64,000 nucleotides of DNA from CAUZIZ01 sp965219855 (GCA_965219855.1 CBDCOR010000022.1:62001-126000), one strand, 5' to 3'. Shown: positions 45,162-54,582, numbered from the stretch's first letter. Notes: a model not told the origin generated them from the letters alone. Numbers and translations: made by a program.

Positions 45162-45551
45162 GTGCCGTTAGTTGAGGTGGCAGTGGGAATTCTCTGGGCT
45201 GAGGATAGCGTTTGGATCCAGCGCCGTCGGACCCGGGACTCACTTGAACACTACTGGGAGTTTCCAGGGGGGAAGCTGGAGCAGCTAGAGACTCCTTTGG
45301 CTGCCTTGAGGCGGGAATTGGAAGAAGAAGTAGGCGTCAAAGCTGAGCGGCCCGAACTTCTCCTGGTCCAGGACTACTCCTATCCCGAACGTGAGGTTCG
45401 CATTCATTTCTTCCTTTGTCGCCTTTGCGTCCGGCCGAAGTTGGGACAAGGGCGCTGGGTGGCACCCACTCGACTCAACCAGTACCGCCTCCCTCCGGCG
45501 AATGATGCCGTCGTTGAGAGAATACTGCGTCTTCGTGATTCTCGTGTTTAG
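45162..45551 (+). CDS. Nudix hydrolase (MutT-like)
   Basis: A 129-residue protein with a complete Nudix box G-G-K-L-E-Q-L-E-T-P-L-A-A-L-R-R-E-L-E-E plus E-V-G-V (residues about 37-60), which binds Mg2+ and cleaves nucleoside diphosphates linked to a moiety. Length and the preceding strand FPGGKL fit 8-oxo-dGTP pyrophosphatase MutT, the usual assignment for such short proteins. GTG is the start. It follows the nucleoside transporter in the same direction; cotranscription is plausible. Confidence 0.85.
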   Translation: MPLVEVAVGILWAEDSVWIQRRRTRDSLEHYWEFPGGKLEQLETPLAALRRELEEEVGVKAERPELLLVQDYSYPEREVRIHFFLCRLCVRPKLGQGRWVAPTRLNQYRLPPANDAVVERILRLRDSRV

Positions 45552-45558
45552 GCCAGTG

Positions 45559-45588
45559 GGTAAGTGAGCAGTGAGCAGTGAGCAGTGA
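45559..45588. repeat. GTGAGCA heptamer array
   Basis: Three consecutive GTGAGCA units (GTAAGTGAGCAGTGAGCAGT) between the Nudix gene and the S23-like gene. Confidence 0.8.
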
Positions 45589-45710
45589 TTATCCGTTAAC
45601 AGTGAAGTGGGCGGGAGACGATAATCCTTGGTGGGGGCTTGGGAAGTACACTGCTGACGCTTCGCGTACCCTGTCAGGACCCTGCGCGCAGAAACTGCTG
45701 GCTTTTGCGA

Positions 45711-46076
45711 TCATCGAGCGCAGCATCCGGCCGATCTCCGTAAGTTCAGTGAGCACACGACCTGCTCCGGTTCAAGATAGCCACAGTCCTCAGCTATTTC
45801 GAGCCAGTGCTGCGTTTCAAGCCGCTCAGAATCCGCGTCGACAAGCTTGCTGACGAAGTGCTTCTGGTAGCGCCGCTTCGCCCAGGCTTCAGCGATCTGC
45901 GCACCGATAGAGCGAGAGGAACGTCTGACTTGATCAGTGAGGGCGTATGCTTCCACCTTTGGAAAAGTTCGTGAGACGGAAAAAATCTCTCGCGCGACCC
46001 ACCTCGCCTTCTGATAAACCACTAAATCTTTGAAAGAATCAGCGTGCCCAAGCATCTCTCGGTACTTCCGTGCCAC
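45711..46076 (-). pseudogene. Four-helix bundle protein (23S rRNA IVS type), frameshifted
   Basis: The frame has the family sequence FKDLVVYQKARWVAREIFSV, FPKVEAYALTDQVRRSSRSI, IAEAWAKRRYQKHFVSKLVDAD, QHWLEIAEDCGYLEPEQV of the S23 four-helix bundle, normally about 120 residues. After EPEQV the normal C-terminal helix (VLTELTEIGRMLRSMIAKAS) occurs in another frame, so there is a short insertion (two bases, GTGTG) at about 45757. The shift position contains the same GTGAGCA-type sequence that forms the heptamer arrays nearby. Function: small helix-bundle protein, probably structural; role unclear. Confidence 0.8.
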
Positions 46077-46128
46077 GACTCATTGTTCCCTTCGCACACC
46101 TACAGCTTTCTACCCCAAGACGCCTCAC

Positions 46129-46171
46129 GCCTCACTGCTCACTGCTCACTGACCCCACTGCTCACTGCTCA
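46129..46171. repeat. TGCTCAC heptamer array
   Basis: CACTGCTCACTGCTCACTGA followed by CCCCACTGCTCACTGCTCACT, between the S23-like gene and the serine hydrolase gene, in the inverse orientation to 43577. Confidence 0.8.
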
Positions 46172-47431
46172 CTAATTCCCCTGCTCCCGCGAAACGCTCG
46201 GAATCTTGTCAACGATCGAGGCGGCAGCCACCGAAGCCACCCTCTTCCTCAGGGCCACCACTTTTCCTTTCCCGCGAGGGTGAACGCGGCTCGTAAACAG
46301 AATAACGAAGGTCTTGGTGAAGGGATCGATCCAAAGCGAGGTTCCCGTAAAACCGGTGTGTCCGAAGGAGCCTCTGGGAAAGAGATCTCCCCTCGGAGTG
46401 CTAAAGGGACTTCCAATGTCGAATCCGAGCCCTCGCAGACTCTCCTCGGAGGGAGGGGACTGCGGCGAAGTCATCTGCAGTACGGAGAGGGGAGAAAGCA
46501 CCCGATTTCCCCGGTAGGTCCCGCCGTCGAGAATCATCTGAGCAAACCGGGCAGTGTCATCGGCGGTGGAAAAGACTCCGGCATGGCCGGCACAGCCTCC
46601 CATGCGCGAAGCCCTCGGATCGTGAACTGTTCCCTGAAGCATGTCCCCCGCCCGCATCTCGGTCGGCGCTATCCGCTCCATCAATTCAGATGCAGGGCTG
46701 AAGTGGGTATCCGCCATACCCAGGGGAGCAAAAATTCTTTCCTGAGCAAACTGGTCGAGCGATTGTTCAGAGACCCTCTGTACCAGTTCTCCCAGAACCA
46801 TATAGTTGATGTCACTGTAGATGAATTTTTTTCCTGGAGAGGTTATCAGCCGCTCGCGCAACGCTAATCGAACCGCCTCCTCGTAGCCCGACCATGTGGG
46901 GTTTCCTTCCAGAGTAGGCCGGAGCCCGGAGTAGTGGGTCAGGAGCTGCAGGATTGTGACTCGGTGTTTTCCGTACTGGGAGAAGCGCGGAAGGTACTTC
47001 GATACGGGATCGGTCAGAGACAGCTTTCCCTCCTCGACCAGGATCATGATGCTGGGGGCCGTGACCAGGACCTTGGTCAAGGAAGCCACATCAAAGATCG
47101 TGTCGATCAACATGGGCTTCTCGTTCGGCAGCAGAGCCCGATGTCCAAAGGCCTTGCGGTAGACAACTCGACCTTCACGGGCCACCAGCACCACGGCTCC
47201 GGGAATTTCCTTTTCGCCGATGGCGGTCCTGAGAACCTCGTCGAGACGCTTCAGGCGTTCCCCCGACATTCCCACCTGCTGAGGCGGCGCTGGCTCCAGG
47301 GCCTGAGCATTGACCCCGACACAACTGAGAAAACCCAGCCACAGAAGGCAGCCGAACCTCACTCCAGAATAGGCGAAGAGCCGCTGGGCTACCTTCTCCG
47401 AAAGTATCTTCGGTCGTTCTCCGAGTAGCAT
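46172..47431 (-). CDS. Serine hydrolase of the beta-lactamase/PBP class C family
   Basis: A 419-residue protein with a signal-like hydrophobic N-terminal segment (FGCLLWLGFLSCVGVNAQ). Active-site motifs: S-L-T-K (nucleophile Ser and Lys, at about residue 118), Y-S-D-I-N-Y (the Y-x-N box) and H-T-G-F-T-G (the KTG box equivalent). The family includes esterases, D-aminopeptidases and class C beta-lactamases. Substrate not determined; FGHTGFTGTSLWIDP is typical of esterase-type members. The end of the gene abuts a heptamer repeat. Confidence 0.88.
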   Translation of the reverse strand: MLLGERPKILSEKVAQRLFAYSGVRFGCLLWLGFLSCVGVNAQALEPAPPQQVGMSGERLKRLDEVLRTAIGEKEIPGAVVLVAREGRVVYRKAFGHRALLPNEKPMLIDTIFDVASLTKVLVTAPSIMILVEEGKLSLTDPVSKYLPRFSQYGKHRVTILQLLTHYSGLRPTLEGNPTWSGYEEAVRLALRERLITSPGKKFIYSDINYMVLGELVQRVSEQSLDQFAQERIFAPLGMADTHFSPASELMERIAPTEMRAGDMLQGTVHDPRASRMGGCAGHAGVFSTADDTARFAQMILDGGTYRGNRVLSPLSVLQMTSPQSPPSEESLRGLGFDIGSPFSTPRGDLFPRGSFGHTGFTGTSLWIDPFTKTFVILFTSRVHPRGKGKVVALRKRVASVAAASIVDKIPSVSREQGN

Positions 47432-47478
47432 ATAATTTCAGCGTCATTATACAGAAAGCCCCAATCCGAGAGGTCTGG

Positions 47479-48090
47479 GTGAGATCACATCTCATGAGGA
47501 GCAAATTGAAAGGAGAAGGATTCGTGCTAGCGGGAGGACGGAGCTCCCGGATGGGAAGCGACAAGGCGCTCTTGTCCTACAAGGGTATGGACTTCGTCTC
47601 TCGCGCCGTGTCTACTCTGCAGCACTTGGCCCTACCCGTTCGAGTCGTAACCGACGTGCCGGAGAGATTCACTCACCTTTCGGTCCCGATTCTTGTCGAT
47701 CGGATCCCCAATGGGGGTCCGCTGACAGGGCTGGCAACAGCCCTGGCCGCCTCGGACTCACACCACAATTACTTTCTTCCCTGTGATACCCCACTGGTTA
47801 GTCCTGATCTCTACGAAGCCCTGGTAGGAAAATCTGAACGCTTCGACGTGGTGGTCCCTAAGGATGGACTAGGTCGCAAACATCTTCTCTGCGCCTATTA
47901 CTCTCGAAACTGTCTTGAATCCATGGATCAGCTGCTATCCCAAGGGGTTCGACGGGTAGAGTCGATCTTGGAGGTTCGGCAGCTGAGGGTACACCTTCTT
48001 CCCACTTCCGACTGGGGAATTCCCGACAGCTCCTTCTTTAACGTGAATACCCCGAAAGATCTCGAACGCCTGCGCTCGATTCAAGCTTGA
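47479..48090 (+). CDS. mobA: Molybdenum cofactor guanylyltransferase-like (MobA)
   Basis: A protein of about 203 residues. The nucleotide-binding motif L-A-G-G-R-S-S-R-M-G-S-D-K-A-L (about residues 17-31) is diagnostic of MobA-type transferases that join GTP to molybdopterin. FLPCDTPLVSPDLYEALVG contains the second GTP/metal motif with Asp. Start is GTG 47479 or ATG 47494. The last 10 bp overlap the end of the convergent orotate phosphoribosyltransferase gene. Confidence 0.85.
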   Translation: MRSHLMRSKLKGEGFVLAGGRSSRMGSDKALLSYKGMDFVSRAVSTLQHLALPVRVVTDVPERFTHLSVPILVDRIPNGGPLTGLATALAASDSHHNYFLPCDTPLVSPDLYEALVGKSERFDVVVPKDGLGRKHLLCAYYSRNCLESMDQLLSQGVRRVESILEVRQLRVHLLPTSDWGIPDSSFFNVNTPKDLERLRSIQA

Positions 48091-48734
48091 ACCGACCCAG
48101 GGTTCCCCTGCCGGACTTGCTGTGTCTCGCCCTGAGGACACAGATCCAGGATTTCACTGAGGCTGTACAGAGCATAGACGGGAACCTCGAGATCGGCGAT
48201 CGCCTCGACGCCCCCCTCTTCCCGATCCACGCACACGATGATTCGATCCACTTGCACATCTGTCTCACGCAGCCGTTCGACCGCCGCCTTCAAGCTTCTG
48301 CCCGAAGCAATAACGTCATCGATCAGGTTGGTCTGGCAGGCACAATTAGGTTCCCCCAGGAACTGGGAGACGATCTCTCTCGGATAGACCCGGGGATGCT
48401 TTCGCAGGACCGACAAGGTGATGGGATGGTCCTGATTCTGGTTGAAGCTCTCCAGGGAGGCAGCTGTCGCCAAGGGGATGCCCGTATCAGGCACTCCGAT
48501 CACTTGTTGAGGCTGACCCGGCTCGGACCAGCGGCCGATCACGTGAGCGAAACTGGAGGCCAGGGACTGGAACATTCGAGGATGCTGAAACAAACGGGAA
48601 CGTAGATCGATGAAGATAGGCGTCCGGAGTCCGTATTGGAGCCTGACCTTCTCCCCTAGAAGAACGGCTTCTTCCTCCACTAGAACCCTCAGCAGGGACT
48701 CTTTCTGGGGAAAAGAGAGCAGCGTTGCTTTCAA
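48081..48734 (-). CDS. pyrE: Orotate phosphoribosyltransferase-like protein
   Basis: A 217-residue PRTase with the PRPP-binding motif N-L-I-D-D-V-I-A-S-G-R-S-L-K (about residues 137-150) and a substrate segment HPITLSVLRKHPR ahead of it. Such enzymes make nucleotides from a base and PRPP; PyrE is the common assignment. A slightly longer C-terminus than typical is seen. The last 10 bp overlap convergently with mobA, which is notable because overlapping ends are rare. Confidence 0.8.
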   Translation of the reverse strand: MKATLLSFPQKESLLRVLVEEEAVLLGEKVRLQYGLRTPIFIDLRSRLFQHPRMFQSLASSFAHVIGRWSEPGQPQQVIGVPDTGIPLATAASLESFNQNQDHPITLSVLRKHPRVYPREIVSQFLGEPNCACQTNLIDDVIASGRSLKAAVERLRETDVQVDRIIVCVDREEGGVEAIADLEVPVYALYSLSEILDLCPQGETQQVRQGNPGSVQA

Positions 48735-48839
48735 CCGAAGACTCTCCCGATGAATGCTTCAAGTGATTGCTGGTCGAAGTATAGGTAGAAAGCCGCAGCA
48801 AGTCAAAGTGATTCGGCAGGTGGCTTGACGGCGTAGCTT

Positions 48840-48917
48840 TGGGCTCCAGGCCGAAGTCCTATTCTTTCGAGCCTCTGGCTCGAGCACGGCGGCCTGGAGG
48901 TCACCGCTACGATCCGC
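48840..48917. repeat. Palindromic G+C repeat (GGCGGCCTGGAG family)
   Basis: It contains CAGGCCGAAGTCCTATTCTT, TCGAGCCTCTGGCTCGAGC and GGCGGCCTGGAGGTCACCGC, the same unit as at 3111 and 42545. Located between the pyrE start and the MFS gene. Confidence 0.75.
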
Positions 48918-48999
48918 GTTCCAGCTTGTGGAACGTCGACTTCGAACGCTATATTCAGCGGGCATCAGGGATTTCGAGAGCGATTCGCAGGGACCAGGA

Positions 49000-50280
49000 A
49001 TGACGTTAAGAAACGAGAGCGACGAAGTCGCGCCCGAACTGCCCAACTCGACCAGTGCCGCCCTCGACCGTCGGAACGGGCTGATTTTCGGTACCTCGAA
49101 TCTGCTGATCTACTTTGCGGCTCCTGTTGTCTACATCGGAGTGGTTCAAGCAGCACTCTGTGACAAACTGGGGGCCAGCGCGACCGTCGCCAACCTACCC
49201 GCCTCCGCCTATTTGCTGGGCGCAATCATGCCCTTTGTCCTCTCCTGGATCGTGCCTCATCGGCTGGTTCGGACGACCGTCGTAGTCGCCAATCTGGTGA
49301 CCGCCGTACTGCTGGCCGCCGTCGGACTGGCCCTCATCTATCCCTTCAGCGATCCGGTACGCCTCCTGGCCGTGATCGGCCAAGGGCTGATCCAGGGCTT
49401 CTCGGCCTCGACTTCCCAGGTGTTCAAGTACCAGTGCCTGAGAAGGGGAACAACCGTCGAGGGTCGGGCCCGAGCGATGAAGTGGACGTTCACCTTTGGT
49501 CCTATTACGGCGGTCCTGGGTTCCCTCTGGGCTCAGTTCGTGCTCAACGGGGGAATTTCTTCGCTGCCCTATCCTTACGACTTCGCCTGTCTCTATCTGA
49601 TTGGAGCACCTTCCATGGCAGCCGTCGCTATGCTGAGCAGGCTCTATCAGTTGGAGCCTGTCGAGCAGGAGTGCAGAGAGTCCTTCGCCAAGTACCTGGT
49701 GAGCTCGGTGAGGTCCTTCGTCCAATCGCGCACGCTCACTTCTCTTTGGCTTGCCTACTTCTTCTGGCACCTGACTATCAACGCCATGCCGAATCTTTCG
49801 CTGTACAGCCGAGTGGTCCTGGGAGGCGATCCCAAGCAGTTCTCCGGGATCATCATGGCCCTGCGATTCGGGTTCAAGTCGGTAGGAGGATATCTCTTGG
49901 GTAACATCGCCATGAGAAAAGGCATTCGCGCCCCTTTGGTCACCACGGTCTTGCTGCTGGCAGCAGCAATGGTGTGGGGCTGGAGTGTCCCAGGGTACGC
50001 TTATCTCATGGCCTTCGGACTGATGGGAGCAGGAGAGTTGGGAGGAGCTTACTTCCCCAACTACGCCGTGAGTATCTCATCTGCCTCCTCCGGTGTTAGA
50101 AACCTCTCCCTCCTCACGCTGGTCGGCCCTGTCAGCAGCGCGGGCCCTGCCCTGCACGGCGCTCTGACCGACTGGTTCGGCTTTCCTGCCAGCTTCATCT
50201 TCGCCCTCGCTGCTGCAGCTGTCTCCCTCTGGTTCTTGGCGCGACTACCGACCAAGCCTGATGCAACAGACCCCCAGTAG
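49000..50280 (+). CDS. Major facilitator superfamily transporter
   Basis: A 426-residue protein with about twelve membrane segments, starting at ATG 49000 with GGACCAGGA nearby. A longer frame from 48928 has no ribosome site. Segments LIYFAAPVVYIGVVQAAL, ILLA/VGLALIYPFSDPVRLL and LSLLTLVGPVSSAGPALHGAL are visible, with charged cytoplasmic loops. Substrate not identifiable. It stands alone, downstream of the repeat at 48840. Confidence 0.85.
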   Translation: MTLRNESDEVAPELPNSTSAALDRRNGLIFGTSNLLIYFAAPVVYIGVVQAALCDKLGASATVANLPASAYLLGAIMPFVLSWIVPHRLVRTTVVVANLVTAVLLAAVGLALIYPFSDPVRLLAVIGQGLIQGFSASTSQVFKYQCLRRGTTVEGRARAMKWTFTFGPITAVLGSLWAQFVLNGGISSLPYPYDFACLYLIGAPSMAAVAMLSRLYQLEPVEQECRESFAKYLVSSVRSFVQSRTLTSLWLAYFFWHLTINAMPNLSLYSRVVLGGDPKQFSGIIMALRFGFKSVGGYLLGNIAMRKGIRAPLVTTVLLLAAAMVWGWSVPGYAYLMAFGLMGAGELGGAYFPNYAVSISSASSGVRNLSLLTLVGPVSSAGPALHGALTDWFGFPASFIFALAAAAVSLWFLARLPTKPDATDPQ

Positions 50281-50423
50281 TGGGCGGGCGGTGAGAAATC
50301 CAGGTAGAACTAGACCCCGTAATCTGCGGGGCGTATCATTTGGAGAGAAAGCACCGGTAGCAAACTTATCTTGAAACCAGAGACTCGACAGTTGGCCGAT
50401 CTATCAAACTCAGGGAGGTTGTC

Positions 50424-50678
50424 ATGCGATCAAAAACACTCGAAAGCCTAGCCTTGCTTGGTGTCTTTGTCTTGATTCTGTCCATGACCGGATGTGGTGG
50501 TGGTGAGGAACCAGCAGCCCCAGCACCCGCCTCGGAAGGAACTGCGCCAGCCGCTGCAAGCGACGCCGCCACAGCAGCAGTCGAAGAAGCAGCAGAAGCA
50601 GAAGGAGGAGCAGGAACAATGGAAGGCGAGGGCCACGAAGGCGAGGGCGGAGAGGGCGAAGGCCACACAGACGGATAG
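50424..50678 (+). CDS. Small Glu/Ala-rich lipoprotein with Gly-Glu-His tail
   Basis: An 84-residue lipoprotein: the N-terminus has a hydrophobic stretch (SLALLGVFVLILS) and lipobox LSMTGC, with Cys at residue 24. The mature chain is Ala/Pro-rich, then acidic, and ends in G-E-x-H repeats (EGEGHEGEGGEGEGHTDG). His/Glu/Gly repeats suggest metal binding or a surface spacer. Start has a strong ribosome site, GGGAGGT. No family recognised. It is the last gene before the mobile-element block. Confidence 0.75.
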   Translation: MRSKTLESLALLGVFVLILSMTGCGGGEEPAAPAPASEGTAPAAASDAATAAVEEAAEAEGGAGTMEGEGHEGEGGEGEGHTDG

Positions 50679-50857
50679 AATCGCGCCTGGAGGGGGACAT
50701 TGGGGGCAGCAATCGCCCCCCTTCAGCTCTCTAGAGCTCCTTGATCGAGAAAAAGTTCACAGAGTGATCAAGTTGTGTAATGCGACGGGAAGACTCGAGA
50801 TCTTGACAGAATACCGGTGAGGTCGTGCTGACGCCTCGGGGCTGAGCGTATCAGGAG

Positions 50858-50915
50858 AGGTCAACCCCAACGGGGTTGTGTCTTATAGCCCAGGGTTTCC
50901 GAACCCTGGGACAGG
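50858..50915. repeat. CCCAGGG-type palindromic repeat
   Basis: AACCCCAACGGGGTTGTGTC followed by GCCCAGGGTTTCCGAACCCT. Same family as 18255 and 54738, inverted relative to them. Confidence 0.75.
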
Positions 50916-51029
50916 TGGGATGATCCTGTAGCTCCCGATTCATAGGTAACAATTTCTCCCGGGCACATAGGTTACACTTTTGGAGTCTGGGGACTTCATT
51001 TTGTTGTGCCGGGGGCCGGCTCGAAACCA

Positions 51030-51281
51030 GCCAGTGATTCAACCAGGATCTCCTTGGGTTCGATTCATTTTAATCGCTCGTGAAGCCTCGCCGCAAAGCG
51101 GCAGAGGCAGTCCGTTTATAGATCCAGCCGCAGAAGCAGTGGGAACTGTGGGAAACTCCGTCCGGAGGAGTTTTCCAAGCGCTGTGGGAACGGTGGAAAA
51201 ACTCCACGCCTGGAGTCGTCTTCTCCATGTCGCCGTTTTTCCACGGTTTCCATAGTGCGGCAGTTTCCACGGCTTTCCGGG
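51030..51281. repeat. ~252-bp repeat inside IS481-type element (copy B)
   Basis: Collinear with 32466-32719. Its left edge reads GCCAGTGATTC and its right edge TCATTGGCC, which are inverted relative to one another, so copy B may preserve both ends of a miniature element. A GGGGGCCGGCTCGAAACCAG stretch ahead of it resembles the IS21 terminal repeat at 32443. Confidence 0.75.
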
Positions 51282-52496
51282 TCATTGGCCACTCTGGGGT
51301 GGCTCCTGATCTTGGGTTGGCGGTTTTCGTCGCAATCGTTTGGCCGGCAGCACCCTTCCCAGCCGTTCATCGAAGAGGCCGAGTTCCAGGGTCTCGAAGT
51401 AGACGGCCCACTGGGCTTCTCCCACGGGCTTTAATCCAATCTCCTGCCCCCGCAAGGTCGAGCTCACTAGGATGTCTTCGCCCTTCCACTTCATTTGACC
51501 GGCTTTGCGCACCCTCCGCTTCTCCCACTCATCGGGATAACCTCTTTGCTCGGGCAACCGGCAAGGATACTCCCGAGCCGCCGGCTGGTAGAAGAGCGCC
51601 GGGGGCCTCTGGCCCAAGGATTCATGGGGACGCTCCTCGTTGTATTCCCGGCGAAAGGCTTCAAACGCCTTCTGCTGGGCTCCGAGATTCGCTCGCGGCG
51701 GCTGGGCCGTCGCTTCCTTCAGCGTCCGATGCATCCGCTCATGTCTTCCATTCTGTTGCGGGCAACCCGGTTCGATGCGTTGCAATTCAATCCCCAAACG
51801 CACCCACCACACCGCCAGGTCACTGAGCCCTCCCAGGGCCCTCGACGCTAACGGCGGTCCATTGTCCGTGCGCATCGCATCGGGCAGCCCACACTCCCGG
51901 AACGTCTTAATAAACAGCGGCTTGACCGTGATAAATCCGGTCGCTCCCCCCAGCCCCTGGCAGCACAACAAGCAGCGGCTGTGCGCATCACTGATCGTCA
52001 AGGGCGTGCATTTGCGGCCGTTGGTGGTCCGAAACCAGCCCTTGAAATCCGTACACCACACGGCATTGGCCTCCCGGCACTCCTCAAAGGGCTGCTCCGT
52101 CGGCACCGCTCGCCGTCGTCGTTTGACCAGCCCACTCAAACCGTGCCGTCTGAGGATCTCGCTCACCGTGCTCTCCGCCGGACACCGATCCGCTCCCACC
52201 GCCTCTCTCAGTTTGACCCACAACTTCGGCGCTCCCCACAACGGCCAACGGGCCTTCAACTCTAAAAGCTTCCTCTCGATCTTCTCTTCTACCGCGTTGG
52301 GGTGGCTGTGGGGCGCACGGGACCGATCCTCCAGCCCCGCCCAGCCTTCTTTTTCGTATCGAGCAATCCACTTGTACATCGTCTTCCGACTCACCTCATA
52401 GGCCTGCGATAACTCTGTAATCCCATACTCCCCCTCCAGATACTCGGTCAGCAGTTTCACTCGTTCGTTCATTACACACGTCTCTTTCCATGGCAT
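51282..52496 (-). CDS. IS481-family transposase
   Basis: A 404-residue DDE transposase with N-terminal helix-turn-helix segments (YGITELSQAYEVSRKTMYKW) and the catalytic motifs VWCTDFKG, MRTDNGPPLAS and CPQQNGRHERMHRTLK. The C-terminal extension (RVRKAGQMKWKGEDILVSST) is a common beta domain. It starts with ATG after a short upstream extension (MPWKETCV); either start is possible. The last codons abut the 252-bp repeat, so the C-terminus may have been altered by its arrival. Confidence 0.92.
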   Translation of the reverse strand: MPWKETCVMNERVKLLTEYLEGEYGITELSQAYEVSRKTMYKWIARYEKEGWAGLEDRSRAPHSHPNAVEEKIERKLLELKARWPLWGAPKLWVKLREAVGADRCPAESTVSEILRRHGLSGLVKRRRRAVPTEQPFEECREANAVWCTDFKGWFRTTNGRKCTPLTISDAHSRCLLCCQGLGGATGFITVKPLFIKTFRECGLPDAMRTDNGPPLASRALGGLSDLAVWWVRLGIELQRIEPGCPQQNGRHERMHRTLKEATAQPPRANLGAQQKAFEAFRREYNEERPHESLGQRPPALFYQPAAREYPCRLPEQRGYPDEWEKRRVRKAGQMKWKGEDILVSSTLRGQEIGLKPVGEAQWAVYFETLELGLFDERLGRVLPAKRLRRKPPTQDQEPPQSGQ

Positions 52497-53340
52497 GACT
52501 CCTCTTGTAACCTATGTGCCTGGGAGAAACTGTTACCTATGTGCCCGGAACATACCATCCAAGAGTGAACCCTGTAGGGGTGCGATGAGCCGCAGTGGCT
52601 CGAACTAAGTCAACCATGGTAGACAAACGGTGAGGCGTTTGAAAGGAGGGAAATAGAGGGATAAGAGAAGCAAGACGCCGAAGCCTACCTGTGCGAGTCC
52701 ACGCTGGTACAGAACTTCCTGCTCGAACTCCGCAACTAACCAGCGGAGGTAGGCAGCCAGGGCGCTCCCAACGGCAGGTCCGGAAGAAGGGATCGTCACG
52801 AAGGGGCCAGGCAGGAAGACTTCGGGAGACGGCACTTCGGCCTAGAGCAAAGCGCCAACGACCGCCCTTGAGCGAAGCGTCGGCGAGGTTCCCTGACCTC
52901 GTCTTCAGAGAGAACATGTGGTTATCTCTCTGGAACTGCTTTGGGTGATACCTGTCGCCGCCTGAGGAAAATGGTTCGAGTCATGACCGGTGAAGGTCCC
53001 CCACCGTCCCACGTTGGGTGAGTCCGCGCTATAAGCCCTCGGCGAAAGGCGACGGATGATGCGGTGCTGTGGAGAAGGCCTCCTGAGCCGCCTCCGCTTT
53101 AGGGATTGCCGCAGAGCCGGAGTACTCCAGTTTCGACTGGAGGAAAGGTAAAACCGAAGACGAGCTGAGGAAGGATCTGAGCTCTGGGTAGTTAGCGTCC
53201 CGGCCGTGGCCTCCAAAATGGGCCGGCCCGTGCTCTTGCCCGGGTCAAACCGAGAAAACAGACACCTAGGTGCCTGGCTAAGAAACACCCGATAGATCCC
53301 CGATCCGTCTCACCTGATGATGCAACCTAACAGGAACACC

Positions 53341-54582
53341 ATGGTGAAGAGCAGAAAGGAGCACTCGCTGACCGGTCGCATTACGATCGAGCTCATGCGG
53401 GCCGCTTTCAAGAAAGTCAAGCGCAACCGAGGTGCCGCTGGAGTGGACAAGGTCAGCGTCGGGAGGTTCGAGGCTAACCTCGAACCAAACCTTCTCGCCC
53501 TGATGAAAGTTCTCAAATCAGGGGCGTTTCGGCCCGATCCGCTGCTCCGCGTCCGGATCTCCAAAGGCCCTCGCACGAAGAAGACCCGGCCGCTCGGGAT
53601 CCCCGTGGTCCGCGATCGCGTGGCCCAGGAGGTTCTGCGGCGGCTGCTGGAACCTATCTTCGAGCCGCTCTTTCAGGACGCCTCCTTCGGGTTTCGTCCT
53701 AAACGCAACTGTCATCAGGCGATCCAGTGGCTGTTGTCCCTTCACGACGCCGGCTACCTTTGGGTACTCGACGCCGATGTGGAAGGTTTTTTTGACCACA
53801 TTCCACAGAACGTCATTATGCAGTTGGTGGCCGACAAGGTTGCCGACGGCAATATCCTTCGCCTTCTCCAACGATTTCTCACTGCCGGGGTCATGGACGA
53901 CGGAGTCTTCAAGCCGACCACGGTCGGCACGCCACAGGGAGGAGTCATTTCCCCACTGCTGGCTAACATCGTCCTCAACCAATTGGACTGGGCCTTGCAC
54001 CGGGCGGGTTTTCAATTCGCCCGCTATGCTGACGACTTCGTCGTCTTGACCCGGTCCCAACAGCAGGCGCAAGAGGCTATGGAACTCGTCCAGCAAGTGC
54101 TGGAAACCCCACTTCAGCTACGGCTGAGTCCGGAGAAAACCCGGATCATGACGTTCGGAAAAGGCTATGAATTTCTTGGCTTTTTCCTCTCGTCCCGTTC
54201 CCGGCGCATGCGCGACAAGTCCCAGCAGAAATTCAAGGATAAGGTGCGGGAATTAACCGTCCGCTGCCATAACCTCGATGCCGAGGCAATCCTGAAATTG
54301 AACCGAGTGATCAGGGGGACAGCACAGTACTTCACCCCCGAGTTTGCGACCAATCGTTGGCTCTTCCAAAAGCTCGACTCCTGGGTCCGAATGCGACTCC
54401 GGAGCATGAAGCTTAAACGGAAGAACTACAACGACAACCGCAAACTCCGGGTGGGGTTCTTCTGCCGAAAGCTCGGCTTGCTTTCCCTGGAAAGCTTCTG
54501 TCTCTGTCGCAACACCTACGGTCAAGTATGTTACGTCGTTCCCCGAAATGGGGCAACGTCTTTGGGGTCGCCCGGTGAGTGA
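53341..54582 (+). CDS. ltrA: Group II intron reverse transcriptase/maturase
   Basis: A 413-residue protein (start at MVKSRKEH; 8 codons earlier is another possible ATG). Reverse transcriptase motifs are visible in order: RNRGAAGVDKVSVGRFE, RPLGIPVVRDRVAQEV, PLFQDASFGFRPKRNCHQAI, LWVLDADVEGFFDHI, TPQGGVISPLLANIVLN, and F-A-R-Y-A-D-D-F-V-V with the YADD catalytic box, followed by the thumb/X maturase domain. There is no HNH endonuclease domain, as in compact group IIC-type introns. It splices its host intron and moves it by reverse transcription. Confidence 0.93.
   Translation: MVKSRKEHSLTGRITIELMRAAFKKVKRNRGAAGVDKVSVGRFEANLEPNLLALMKVLKSGAFRPDPLLRVRISKGPRTKKTRPLGIPVVRDRVAQEVLRRLLEPIFEPLFQDASFGFRPKRNCHQAIQWLLSLHDAGYLWVLDADVEGFFDHIPQNVIMQLVADKVADGNILRLLQRFLTAGVMDDGVFKPTTVGTPQGGVISPLLANIVLNQLDWALHRAGFQFARYADDFVVLTRSQQQAQEAMELVQQVLETPLQLRLSPEKTRIMTFGKGYEFLGFFLSSRSRRMRDKSQQKFKDKVRELTVRCHNLDAEAILKLNRVIRGTAQYFTPEFATNRWLFQKLDSWVRMRLRSMKLKRKNYNDNRKLRVGFFCRKLGLLSLESFCLCRNTYGQVCYVVPRNGATSLGSPGE

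Larger units (their letters stand above)
50938..52552 (-). mobile_element. IS481-type element
   Basis: Right end: TGTTCCGGGCACATAGGTAA on the minus strand, with CCCAGGCACATAGGTTACA following. On the left side CATAGGTAACAATTTCTCCC and GGGCACATAGGTTACA match it as an inverted repeat, but the outermost bases differ, so the left edge is only known to within about 10 bp and is possibly damaged. No target duplication is clear. Between the left end and the transposase lies the 252-bp repeat at 51030-51281. Confidence 0.75.
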
